From: Brachionus rotundiformis
Lineage: Eukaryota > Rotifera > Eurotatoria > Ploima > Brachionidae
Direction of reading: 5' to 3'
NCBI GenBank assembly: GCA_016802295.1
Contig: JAESIW010000137.1
Coordinates: forward strand, 2,601,747 to 2,665,746
DNA: 64,000 nucleotides
A model generated the notes under the pieces. That model saw nothing but the letters and a program-made list of their open reading frames with translations. It ran no database searches and was not told the origin of the DNA. The position numbers were made by a program, and so were the translations under genes. Positions within the stretch are counted from its first letter, which is position 1; every line of letters begins with the position of its first letter. Shown piece after piece: positions 45,469-57,270 of the stretch.

Positions 45469-46136
45469 TCAAATCTTTAAAAAATATTTGTTTACTTGTG
45501 GAAATTTTTCTGGAATAACATTAACCAAGTTATCAATAATATCGCCCTGAATTGTCAGGTCATCTTTATCACCTTTAGAACAACCACAAGAAAATCGCTG
45601 GGCAAAAAATTTCTTCGCTACCTCAAGATCAATACCATTACTTTCCAAACCGATTATTATTGTCACGTACTTATTTCCTTTGCGCTTTTCCTTGTTTATC
45701 AAAATTTTGCTCGGTTGCTTTTCTTTTTTTGCTTTTGGATTTCCTTTTCCACCTCGTTTCTGATGGGAAGATTTTTTTTCGCCATCCGTTTCTTCTTCTG
45801 CTCCTTCAGTAACTTAAAATTAAGCATATATTATATTTATAAAAAATATATGAAAAAATTTTTAAAAAAATCACCTTGAAGTTCATTCATTTGATTAAAT
45901 AGTTCGGGATGGTTTTTATTGAGCCAGTCTTTACAAGCGTCTGGATTGGCAGAATATTCGCACAAATCCGTAGGGAGACCACACTCTAAGTTTAAAAAAT
46001 AGATTCTTTAGTAGAACTGAAAAATAAAAAAGTCCTTACCACCACAATAAATAACGTTTAAAGGATATTTAACATTTGGAACGGGTCCTGGATAGCTTAC
46101 TTGCTTTGCTGAAGCTGAATCTTCTGCTGTATCCAT
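45469..46136 (-). CDS. DENR: Density-regulated protein, translation re-initiation factor
   Basis: The exons are 46136-46040, 45985-45875 and 45812-45469 (183 residues; human 198). DENR pairs with MCTS1 to recycle 40S subunits and allow re-initiation after short upstream frames. The N-terminus has the zinc-binding YCGECGLPTDLCEYS, assembled across intron 1 (human YCGVCSLPTEYCEYM), followed by CKDWLNKNHPELF. A Lys/Gly-rich linker (KRGGKGNPKAKKEK) precedes the C-terminal SUI1 domain: NKYVTIIIGLESNGIDLEV, KKFFAQRFSCGCSKG, DDLTIQGDIIDNLVNVIPEK. The SUI1 end is shorter than in human. The stop is TGA. Confidence 0.95.
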
Positions 46137-49100
46137 TAATGATAATATTTTTGAAAATTTATTTTAATAAATTCGTTTAAAAAAATAAAAATCTATGATT
46201 AAATTTTTTCAATACATCTAGAATATAAAAATTTAAATTCTTACTGAAAGCATGGCAAATTTAACGACCAATTCTTAATTAACCATTGGAAAGTAAATAG
46301 CTCATATAATTATCTAAAAATGTAAGTAGCAATAAACGCATAGAAAATTTAATGTCTAAATCAATAAACTTATTTAGTATCTATTTTTTTTACTTTTATA
46401 TTAAATCATCGCGTATTTAATTTTTTTTTATTTGTTTAATTAATCTAATATCCATTAATCTTTTAAAATATGTTTATAAGTTTTCATTAAATATGTAAAA
46501 TATTAACTGACCTTTTTCAAATTTAAACAGGAATTTTGAGAATATTATTTAAAGCATAAGATAAATTTTTTTTTAATTTATAATATCTTATACGAGCTAA
46601 TAAAAAAAATTATCAAATTTAACTACTAAATTCACTTAATTTCAATAAATGATTTTAATTTGAAAATGAAGAAATATTTTGAATATCCAAAATTATCAAT
46701 AAAATTTAAAAATAAAAATTTTATTTCAAATTAAAATGTAACCAAAAAATTAAATAAACTTAAATAAACTTTTTATTTTTTAGCTATTAAAAATTTTTTT
46801 AATATAATATTATTTTTAATATAATATAATTAGATAATTTGAATAAAGCAATTATAAAACTGGAAGTCATTGAGTTAAGTTTTCAGCTTGAAGCTCAGTT
46901 TTTTGATTTTGATTCATTTGGAAGTGATAATAACATCTTGAAAAATGATTATGTTTTATCATTTTTTAAAAAGGGCAGCAAACTGATGGCTTAAATTCAA
47001 ATTAAAAATTGAAAAAAAAATTTTTTTTTCTTATATAAAATTAAAACGAAATGTAACAAAAATAGCTTTCATTTTAGACAAAATTCTTTCAAATGCTAGA
47101 AAATCGGCCTTTTTAAAGACTTAGAATGGTCAAATAAGCATAATATTGAAAAAACAAGGAGGCTATATTATTCAGTTTTAAATTATTTGTCTTAAATAAA
47201 TAAAATAATTAAGATATGATTAAATTTAAATTGAGTTTAGCTAAAAATGAAAAAATCTTTTAAAAAGACTTCAATAAATACAAAAAGAAGATTAAAATTG
47301 ATCAATGAAAGCAACTATTTCTTTTTTAGACACCTTCACAAATTTAAGCGAATATCATCCACAACATTTTGCTTTTCCATCTGCAGGAATAGCTTAATCA
47401 CGATAGATCTTGTTTGAATCAATTTATTTGTTACTAAACTGGGATTTGTTTGCTAATTATAGCTCAATTCAAAATATGAACGAAACAGCTAGCATTGAAA
47501 ATATTTGTATATTTGGTAGAGTACTAACTGGATCTTTGATGCACACAAAGCAAAATTCAAATGGCAAGTTTACAAGTGTGTCTGATGAGAAAGTTTAGCC
47601 ATTTCTAAGTTATTAGGGAAAGAAAGTGTAATTTAATCAATTTGAGTTCTTGGCAGTTGCTAGTTTTATAATTGGAAGTATTAAACCAAGGCGTATATCA
47701 ACATGTCAAGATCTAGTGGCAAGAAATCTGGCTATTTCCACGAGTGTAACTATCACTAATCACTCTTTTGAAATTGAATTTCCATCAGAGCCAATTTTGA
47801 CTATTGTTGTGTGTAATGATTTTGGTAAAGATAAAACATCTGATTATCGTTAATATCTCAAGGCGATATCTAAAGGTGAAACAATTGTTAACAATTTATT
47901 TTAATAAATACTATAGATCGAAAAACCAGTTAAAAAAAACATAAAAAGAACTTGAATATTTGAAGCTACAGTACGTTTCTAAACAAAGTTAACAGGCTAC
48001 TTAATCGGTTAAAAAGCTGATCATAAAAACTGCTTAAACCGCTCACTAACATTGCGTAAGCAATTTTTTGAAACGATACTTTGTTTAGAGATGTACTATT
48101 ACTAGAGTAGGAGATTTTGTTCAAAAAGTAAATCGAAAATGTGACACGAACTGTGGTAGCTTTAAAAACGAATATGCAGCCCTTTATTGTAAATTTGAGC
48201 AACTAAGACTTGATCTCGTAATTTAAGTTCGTTTAAACTCAGACGATTCTATCAAAAATATCAAACCTGACCTGACTGACAGTGATGCTGAACATTCTAA
48301 AAGAGCTGTCATTTATTCAGAAGGTGTTTCAAAAAAAATTTCCTAATCTTTAAATTTTTTTGAAAAGCTAAAAATTTTTCGTCCATTAAACCAGAAATTA
48401 TATGACGATGATGCAAAAATATATGAAACTATGTTTGATTCAGTTAGTAACAATTAAAAATGTTTTAGTTTATTAAACAAATTAATTTATGAAGATTTTA
48501 TATCAAATAATCATTTATAAAGGATTTAAAAATTATTATTCAAGATAAAAATAGATTTGAAAATTTTATCAAATTCGTAATTTGTGCGATTAAAAATTAT
48601 ATTAAAAATTTTAAATAAAAATATTCAACTTTTAAAATTTCAATTTTAGTTACTTAGAAATTATTTAAAATAATTGATATAATGCAAATCAAATCAAAAT
48701 AAGTATTAATTTGATTATTCAATTTTGGTGCTAAGCTTTATTTGGATTTTATTAACTTAAAGTCAATATTGTTAAAATTAATTTTTGAAATTAATTCAAG
48801 TTCTTTATTAACTTTAATTTGATTTGAAAAAAAAAGATTTAGAATTAAGAAAAATCTGACCAAAAAAAGTCATCTTCATTTACTAATAATTATTCTACCC
48901 GATGGAATCGGTTCATTTATAGACTTTTTTTATTTGTGTTGATTAAATATTTTGAAAATAAAATTTAAATTTAAAAATTTTAAATTATAGACAAAGCTTA
49001 AGTCTTTATAATAGTGACGCTAAATTTGCTTAAGATTCATAATAAAGCAAAATTCGCTTTTTATTAAAATATATTTGCACGCATGCAAGCTTTGTTAAAT

Positions 49101-49287
49101 ACTTGCAATAGAAATATTCTCTATAGCTTTGATTCTATTTCAACAAGAAATCAAATGCAAATGCGTTTATAAACCGATAAATAAAATAAATTCATAAAAC
49201 AATTTAAATGATAATTATTTATAGTGTGAAGTGTTAGCATTAATAATACATTTTTATTTAGATTAAAAAGATCAGCTAAAAATAAAA
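46137..49287. other. Long intergenic interval DENR / COX6C
   Basis: About 3.15 kb between divergently oriented genes. The middle (46834-48457) holds decayed coding-like frames listed separately. The flanks are plain AT-rich sequence. Confidence 0.5.
46834..48457 (+). pseudogene. Decayed coding region of unknown origin
   Basis: Several stretches on the plus strand read like protein but are broken by stops and frameshifts. A run after a splice-like TAG at 46831 gives AIIKLEVIELSFQLEAQFF. Further runs are 47410-47598 (NWDLFANYSSIQNMNETASI), 47650-47853 (PFPSEPILTIVVCNDFGKD-like: FPSEPILTIVVCNDFGKDKT), and near 48360-48455 (FRPLNQKLYDDDAKIYETMF). G+C is higher than in the surrounding spacer. The family could not be recognised. 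It could be a dead gene or a remnant of a DNA transposon or other mobile element. It is unlikely to be functional. Confidence 0.4.
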
Positions 49288-49639
49288 ATGTCTATCAGCA
49301 GACCAGCCGCCAATATTTTACGAAGACCTTTACAAAATGAGCTAAAAAAACAGGTATTGATCGCTTTCGGTCTCTCCACAGCAGCAGCATTGGGCTACAA
49401 AGCAATAGTTTCAGACCCTAGAAAAAAAAATTATCAAGAATTTTACAAGTAAATTCAAATAAGTATTTAAAATAATATTTATATGAAAATATTTAAGAAA
49501 TTATGACGAACAACGTCATTTTAACCGTATGGCTGAAGCTGGAGTATTTGATTCGGTGAAATCAAATGGTGATAGATCCGAATGGATTGCTGATTATGAG
49601 AAGCAAGTTGATGAGGCTATCGCTGCCTTAAGAAAATAG
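49288..49639 (+). CDS. COX6C: Cytochrome c oxidase subunit 6C
   Basis: The exons are 49288-49448 and 49498-49639 (100 residues; mammalian COX6C about 75). It is a nuclear-encoded, single-helix subunit of mitochondrial complex IV. A basic N-terminus (RPAANILRRPLQNELKK) leads into one membrane helix (VLIAFGLSTAAALGYKAI), then the conserved RKKNYQEFYKNYDEQRHFNRM and AGVFDSVK, as in COX6C (RKKAYADFYRNYD...MRKAGIFQSVK). A charged C-terminal extension of about 25 residues (DRSEWIADYEKQVDEAIAAL) goes beyond the mammalian end. The intron splits a lysine codon inside the FYKNYD motif. The family call is strong. Confidence 0.88.
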
Positions 49640-49883
49640 ATTATTTAAATCTCTTTTTTTGTAAAACTTGACGAAAATATTTTTAAATTAAAAAAATAAA
49701 ATAATAGATTATAGTTCGAAATTTTTTTAAACTTTATCTATAACATTTACTTGGGAAAATTGTAATGTTACTTATTAATTCTGGTAGTTGACAGATATTA
49801 TTTGGAATTTTGAGATCAAATGCTCGTAAAAAAGCATTTAATTTAAAAAAAAATGAAACCTCTTAAATTCTTTAATTAAGACA

Positions 49884-51559
49884 ATGATTCATAGTTTGTT
49901 CATCATTAACAATTCAGGGTAAATTAATAAAAATAAAGATAAATTTGTTCTGATAGTTTTTTATTCAATTTTATTTAAAAGGGACATTTTTATGGAAAAG
50001 CACTACAAAAGTGTTATCCATAGAAATATTTGTGATTATTTTTTTGAAGCATTGGGAAAGTGTTCTAAGCCAGAAGACATTCCAACAGTTATTTCAACAC
50101 CTCATCACAAACTTATTGTGATTTATAGAAAAAAACTTTTTTTTCTATCAGTGGTTGTAAACGAAGGTAACATGATAGGACAAAAATCTTCAGTTTTAAC
50201 TTTTTTCTCAAGTTCCTCCATTGTTTGTGATCGAGATTCTTCATAGGGCAGTTGACATTTTCGAAGACTATTTCAATGAGTGTACTGAATCGTCTCTTAA
50301 AGAAAATTATGTAGTAGTGTACGAACTGCTAGATGAAATGTTGGACAATGGTTTTCCTTTGGCAACCGAATCAAACATTCTTAAAGAACTTATCAAACCA
50401 CCTAATTTGTTCAGAAAAATGGCTAACATGGTCACTGGCGACTCAAAGTGGGAAATTTTTTTTAAGACTATTGACAGTTTATTTGATCTTAACATGTTTA
50501 AGTTTGAGCTCAACTTTGCCCACAGTTCAGCTATCAAACATTCCATGGCGTAGACAGGGAATTAAGTATACAAACAATGAGGCTTATTTTGATTGTATTG
50601 AAGAGATAGATGCCATAATAGATAAAAATGGCTCTACAATAATGTGCGAAATTCAAGGCTATGTAATTATAAGATAAAGTTGATATGAAAAAATTTTAAA
50701 CTTTGTCTTAAGATTGATTGCTGTGTTAAGCTTAGTGGAATGCCTGATTTGACTTTATGCTTCACAAATCCAAGGCTTTTGGATGATGTGAGCTTTCATC
50801 CTTGTGTAAGATTCAAACGATGGGAGGTATAATTAAAAATCAAAAAAGATTTTATTGAAAATTAAATATTTATTTCTAATAAGAGCGAAAAAATTTTATC
50901 ATTTGTTCCACCTGATGGCAATTTTCGCTTGATATCATACCATATCGAATCATTGAAGTAAAAATAAAAAATATATTAAATTATAATATGTAATTTAAAA
51001 TTTAAAATAAAGTTCTGTTTTGATTCCGATATATGTCAAGCACAACATTCAATTTAAGGAAGGATCAAATGGTAGGTTTGAGGTCACTTTTGGATTGAGA
51101 CCTGGTCTTGGAAAAACAGTAAAGAATTCTATTCAATTAAACTAATGAATAATTAGTTTTATTTTATGTGGAAAATGTTCAATTAAATGCCGAGATGCCA
51201 AAATGTGTACTGAATATGTCACTGACGCCGACTCAGGGACGATATACATTTGATGCCGTAAAAAAGAATTTAGTATGGGAAATTGGGCGAATAGATCCAT
51301 CTAAAATTCCAAGCATACGCGGAAATGTACTATTTATATTTTTCAAAAGCTTTGGTTATTTTATTTTTTTAAGATTACTGTTAGCAACGGTAGTCCTTTA
51401 CCAGAATCAAACCCTCCTCTACATTTAAATTTCCAAATAAATCAACTAGCTATATCTGGAATCAAATTTGGTAGACTGGATGTTTATAATGAAAAATACA
51501 AGCCATTTAAAGGAGTAAAGTATTTAACAAGAGCTGGTAAAATCCAGGTTAGAACCTAA
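49884..51559 (+). CDS. AP3M: AP-3 adaptor complex subunit mu
   Basis: Nine exons are modelled: 49884-49918, 49982-50166, 50213-50447, 50503-50662, 50713-50826, 50884-50957, 51013-51118, 51168-51326 and 51374-51559 (417 residues; human AP3M1 418). AP-3 sorts cargo from endosomes to lysosomes and related organelles, and mu binds tyrosine motifs. The longin-like N-terminus (MIHSLFIINNSGDIFMEKHY) and VISTPHHKLIVIYRKKLFF are followed by DEMLDNGFPLATESNILKEL, then the mu-homology domain: LSNIPWRRQGIKYTNNEAYF, GMPDLTLCFTNPRLLDDVSF, KCVLNMSLTPTQGRYTFD and the end YLTRAGKIQVRT. All boundaries are GT...AG except the acceptor of exon 8, where conservation demands a junction after AT at 51166-51167. That is either a non-canonical site or a base error. 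Confidence 0.93.
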
Positions 51560-51894
51560 AATGGAAGAAAAACAAACACAACATCTAGTCATTTGGAATT
51601 AATTTATTTATTTGAAAAAATGTAAATTTTATCGGTCAAGTCAATACAGTTGATATAGCTACAAATTACTCTAAATTTTTTTTCATAAATTTTAGCCTAT
51701 TTAAAATTTCAATAATAAATTTTTTTAGTTAGTTTTAACTGTTAGTCATGTATCTTTATTCATTTCTTTTAAATTAATATTTTAATAAATGATTTAACTT
51801 TAAATAAAATTTTAAAATTTAGAGCCCTTAACCAGGCTTTTGGTATAATAATAAGAATACTAAAGTTAAAAACTGATTTTCTAGATATCTAAGA
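51560..51894. other. Intergenic between AP3M and TBCCD1
   Basis: AT-rich spacer of 335 bases, no feature recognised. Confidence 0.5.
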
Positions 51895-54670
51895 ATGCAT
51901 GTTTGGCTACGTAATGAACCCCTTAATAGCTGCGCGATAAACTATCCCATCTCCCATCACATAAACGCTAATGTAAACTTTATATATACATATCAGTTAT
52001 AAAAATATTAAACTATTTCTAATATTTAGACTCTTAGGAAAACAGTTAATTATGCTAAAAATAAAGGAGCCTCGGGTTATCCAAAAATTGAGTAAATTAA
52101 TTTAAACATTAATAAGTATAATACTAATTTATTTACTTATAAAGATACTCGATATGGAGATACATAGCATGTAACAAAATTAGTATACCGGAACATTTAG
52201 CTTGGATGTAAGTTAAAAATTAATTTAATTAATAGAAACAATTGCCTTCTTTTGTTAAAACTTATCAGTTTTGATTAATTTTATGTCTCAAATTTGAGAT
52301 TGAAAATTTCAAATAGATAATTGTCCATCTTTTCCATATGTAACCATTTCTATTATTCTATTTGAATCTTAAAGTATAATCCATTTAAAATAAATTATGA
52401 AAAAATATTTTATAAATCTCATTAATTACAAATTTTTTTCTTTTGGTTGATTATAATGAAATATTATCAACCACTATCTTAAAAGCTTACTGGTATTTCA
52501 AAATCTACTTTCAGGCGCTCATTCCCATACAAATTTTGGCAACGTTTTTTTAAAAAATTTACTACATATAGAAAATTTTTTATTCTAAATTTAAAAAATT
52601 TTTTCATTCTATTTTTATTTATTAAATTCATTATTAATAAATTAATTTCTAGTAAAACATCCTATCAACAAATTGACTTAAAATTTATTTAAATTAGGTA
52701 TTTTGAATCTTTTTATGCTTTGTCAAACTATGGTAATCAAAGAAGCATAGAATTTGACATCGAGTTTCATAGATGCAAAACCAAAGAAGATCAAGGTTTT
52801 TCTATTTATTAATAATTTTTTTATAGCAAAAAATAATCTAGTTAATTAAAAGAGAAAATAAAAGACTCGAAAAGAATTGACCTGTATCAATTTATTCTTC
52901 ATTTGTACATTCAACAATTTTATACTATCGATTTAAAATCGTCCATTATGTCAAGAGAAGAGTAAACATCAAAAATAAAAAATTTTTTAATTTTTTTTTA
53001 TTTCATTATTTCTAATTAGATGGCCAGTCAATCGTAGTGATGCGAGTGATCGTAAAAAATCTAAAGTAACTATAAATTAGTTTAAAAATAAAATGTCATT
53101 AATTATCACTTAATTGCTTAAAGGGAACGGATGAACTAAATTTTATAAATTTTATCACGAAAAATTTCGATGAAATAATAAGCTTATTTTCTTTTGATAA
53201 AACAATTAATCAAAATGACATAGTGAGTGAAGAGATACAGCAAGCTCTTAACTTTATTTTAGAGGGCTCTGTAGACAATTACCAAACAATTTTGTCATTT
53301 AGTCAATTACTAAAGCAATCATCAGTTCAGTCTAAAATGGTACGATGTCAAAATTTAGTTAAATTAAAATATAATTTTTTAAAAAGAATGACGGTAAAAT
53401 GTATGTAAAAAATTTGGTTATTTTTCTCAAAAATTACATCGAAATGAACCCTTTTGGACTAAATTCTTGCCTGCGAAATGGAAAGCGAATCACAGCCACT
53501 TATCTTGGCGGATCGATGGACCCCAAAAAATACGGCAAGATAATTACCAATATAAATATAGCTCCAAAAAAGTTTTTTTTTTACATAAGTTTATTTTTAA
53601 TTATTTAAAATTTCAATTTTAAGTGATTTTATTGTCTATATAAGCCAAGTACTCAAACAAACTTTAATCGAAGTAAGTAAAAATTTCAAATTATACTTAA
53701 AATTTTATAATTTTAAATTATTTAATCATCTAGAACTCGCAATCGTTTCGACACAGTGGTCTTTATATAGATAAATGTTTGTCATCAAACATCTACATAT
53801 TACAGTCTATTAGGTATACAATAATTGATAAAAATATTTATTTATTACTAAACAATTTATAATTTCATTTTTATAAATCATTTTTTTTAAAAGATCGTGT
53901 TCCATAAAAAAATGCAAAAAGTCTCTTATATTTATTGGGCCAACTCAGCGCACAGTAACAGTTGATAATTGTAATGATTGTACAATTGTTGCCGTATGTA
54001 GAAGAATAATAATAAGGTAAATTTTAATAAAAAAGAGGCATCTTTTTAAATTATTGATTTAAAAGAAATTGTTCAATGTGTAATTTTTTTCTATTGACTC
54101 CCACTAGTCCGATATTGTTAACCGGCTGTGACAATATAAAACTTGCTCCTTACAATTCAACATATCCAGGTATCGAAGAAGATGCTCTAACAGCTGGTTT
54201 ATCAGACATTATTAATTTGTGGGATAAACCAATTGTGGTTACGCAGAATCAGAGCCTAATCGGTCTTCACTGGTCCTTAATGAGCCCTTGTGATTTCCAA
54301 GTTATCAGCATTCCCATTGAAACAGAGACTAAACAGCAGCCTTCTTCGAATGAATTGATCAACAAAGCGAATGTAATTTTTTGATTTAAATAAAATATTT
54401 GCCTTAAAAGAGTATATTTTTTTCCAGGAAGTATTTGGTACTTTGCCACCAGAGTATGAAAGAGAGCTAACTGATCGATATCAGATTCTTGAAATTAACT
54501 TGGAACTTATTCAAACAGCTAATCTCAATCAAGAACAAAAGATGATGTTACAGCGTTTCATTGAAACTAGTTTCAAAGAGAGCCTGCAAGTCAGTGGAGA
54601 CCAAAAACAACTAGACCATTTGGCAACTATAACCAATTCTAACTCACAAGGCCAACAATTGACTAACTAA
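51895..54670 (+). CDS. TBCCD1: TBCC domain-containing protein 1
   Basis: Thirteen exons are modelled: 51895-51972, 52030-52091, 52145-52207, 52698-52795, 52853-52961, 53020-53065, 53124-53339, 53387-53571, 53624-53672, 53734-53813, 53894-54016, 54066-54372 and 54428-54670 (552 residues; human 557). TBCCD1 is a centrosomal and basal-body protein related to tubulin cofactor C, needed for centrosome positioning and Golgi organisation. Colinear landmarks are MHVWLRNEPLNSC (human VKAEPF), IWRYIACNKISIPEHLAW, FILHLYIQQFY, MNPFGLNSCLRNGKRI, the TBCC beta-helix (IDKCLSSNIYILQSIRSCSI, KKSLIFIGPTQRTVTVDNC) and LLTPTSPILLTGCDNIKLAP. Intron 3 is 490 bases, the rest are mostly under 80. All phases close. 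Like most TBCCD1 proteins it lacks the catalytic arginine finger in a clear form. Confidence 0.92.
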
Positions 54671-57270
54671 ACAAAATTTTTACTCCATTTTTTTATTTAA
54701 TCAAAAACTTTTGTACAATTTTATTAAATTTTTAAAAAATAAATTGTTGATTTACCTTCTCCCAAAGCCATTGGTAACATCTGGATGAATGAAAACGTAA
54801 TATTTTAGACCATTTTATGTTTATGTATGTCCATTTATAACATAAATAATAAGATGGCCTAAAATATTAGGCGCCTATTGACCACAAAGAGAGGCAAGTT
54901 TTGTGCCCGAGTGTTTAAGTTTTTTAATTTAAACTTTTTTTTTGTGTGAGCTCAACTGGCGTAGATTTACTGCTTTAAATAATAGAATGATATTTACTTA
55001 ATAGTCAGTTGAAGGCTAAATGACTAATAAATTATAAATATTTGATTGTTGTTGTTCTTTAGAAATATTGTTTTGTGATTGGTATGCTTGGTTCTAATTT
55101 TTAGAAAATCGTTTGAATAAATATAGGAAAATATAACATGGCATTTGTGTCCAAAAGCTGGGTTGAAAATCGATAAGAAATGATATTTATTATTCATGGA
55201 AAACGCCATATAAACCATTTTTGTTTTGTGTTCTTATTCTCTCTTACAGTCTTTTCTAGACCTAAGTGTCCTGAATTCTGGCACAAAAATGCTTTGTGCT
55301 TGAAATCTAATACAACAAAAACATAAAATATAACATATTTAATGATCTAAATGTCCGCAAATTAAAACATTCATAGCAAAATAATTAATTGCTTTCTAGA
55401 TATGTGATCAGATTAAATTTTTACTCTTTCTTAACCAAAGTGATCATCATGGACTCTTATTCAAATAAAAACTTAATTTTTGATAAAAAGATACTTTAAA
55501 AGCTATACTTTGAAAATTTTAAATTTCGGGACAGAAGTTTAGGTGGCGCATTAAACTAAAGTTATAACAAGAGAGAAAAATAGCTTTGTTTGCTAAATGC
55601 AGCAAAAGTATTTATTTAGTTTTATATGTAGTTCATTATGAAAAAGTAAGGCTACACCACTTGATTTTATCGATAGATATTTTAGATTTCAAAAACTCTC
55701 AGTTAATTCCATTTCGAACAATTACTATTGCATTAAACCTTTATTACTAGTTAGCTAAAAAAGCTTTCATTAAAAAAAAAATACAAATATATATATAAAC
55801 TATTATATATTTTAAATTTAAGTATTTCAAAATATTTTTGTTAGATTAAAATAAAAGCTCAGATATAATTTCTAAAAATTTCAGATAAAAATTTTTAAAA
55901 AACAGAATAATTTTGATTAAAAATTGTGTAGGTTTGGAGGGCTCTTTTAAGTCTACTTTACTAAATTTAATTTAAAAAAAAAGACACGATTTAATTTAAT
56001 TATTTTAATAATAATGCTAAATTGGGCGTTAATAAAATTTGTTGAGTTTTAAAACAAAATAATGTTAAAAATAGTAAATTATAGACTTGAAAATCTGTTT
56101 TCAAGAGATTAAAATTAAATTTAGCTTCTGAGAATACTTGAACTATTATTGTTAAATTGTGAAACAGCCACCAAAAAAATCATCAACAATTACTTAAGTT
56201 TTTATTAAAAAAAAGGAACTAAGCCTTTGAATAATTAAAAATTGATCGAATTTTTATAATTAAAACTAGAAAATTTCAAATCTAAAAAAATAGTTTCTTT
56301 TTTTTTTAATTTTTGATATTTAATTAAAAATAAAAGACAATAAAATTATATTTTAATTGACTAAGTTTTTAAGTTCAATTTTATAAAGCATTAATCAAGA
56401 TTTTTTATTAAATTTTTCTACGCCACACTTATTTTTAAAGTATCTGATTAATTAATTTTCATTCAAAAAATTCTTATTAAAAAAAATTAAAACCTATCGG
56501 GGAGAGAGTTTTATAGCGAAGACAACTGTTGATACTCTTCAAGAACAATCATTTAAAGTTTACTTTCTGGAAAGCCAAAATATGCCAATTTAAAAAAAAA
56601 ATATTTTGGGAAAAAATAATCCAAGCCGTTTTTAACATTGAAATATTTTATGGTACATTAAAATATTCTGTTTCATTCCAAAAAAAAATTTAATTTAATT
56701 ATATTTTCATTTAAAATTTAAAGCTGATTGAATTTTAATTAATAATTCAAATTTTTTCAAACAGTTCAAATTATTTTATAAAATTAAATTAAAATTCACC
56801 AAAAAAATGATTAATTTAGTTAAGAGAAATCTGAAATTTAGTAGGTTAGTCTATTTAAATTTAAAAGTTGATAATTATTAGGATGCTGGAATTTTTCAAA
56901 TGAAAAAAAAGTTGTTTCAAAATTTATTAAAATAAAAAATTTAAAACTAAATTTTTTTTAAACAGTCACCGTAAGCAAATAAATTAGATATGGAATTAAA
57001 AATTTTAAAAAATATATTTTGAACGGACTTACTTTAAATATTTGATGGTAATATTTAAAATAAAAATTAAATTCTCACATATTTTAAAAATTCAAATATA
57101 CTGAATAAATTGATTGAATTTGATAAATAATTTTATACATGAAACTGAACACAATACATATCTTATTATCTATATTTTCTATCAAAAATTTTGTAATAGC
57201 TTTTCTTTTAAACTCAAAAAATCATTAATCAATCAATCAAAACTTATTCAGCTTATTAAAATAATAGCTT
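54671..57270. other. Intergenic between TBCCD1 and the SLC6 gene (convergent)
   Basis: 2.6 kb between two convergent genes. It contains the hairpin repeat at 54798-54869. The rest is AT-rich with no exon, RNA gene or transposon recognised. Confidence 0.5.
54798..54869. repeat. 72-base imperfect palindrome (hairpin or mini-MITE)
   Basis: Arms AATATTTTAGACCATTTTAT and, in reverse complement, AATATTTTAGGCCATCTTAT differ at only two positions over 20 bases and enclose a short loop. It lies about 130 bases after the TBCCD1 stop. It could be a tiny foldback element, or a 3'-end RNA hairpin formed between converging transcripts. Confidence 0.7.
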
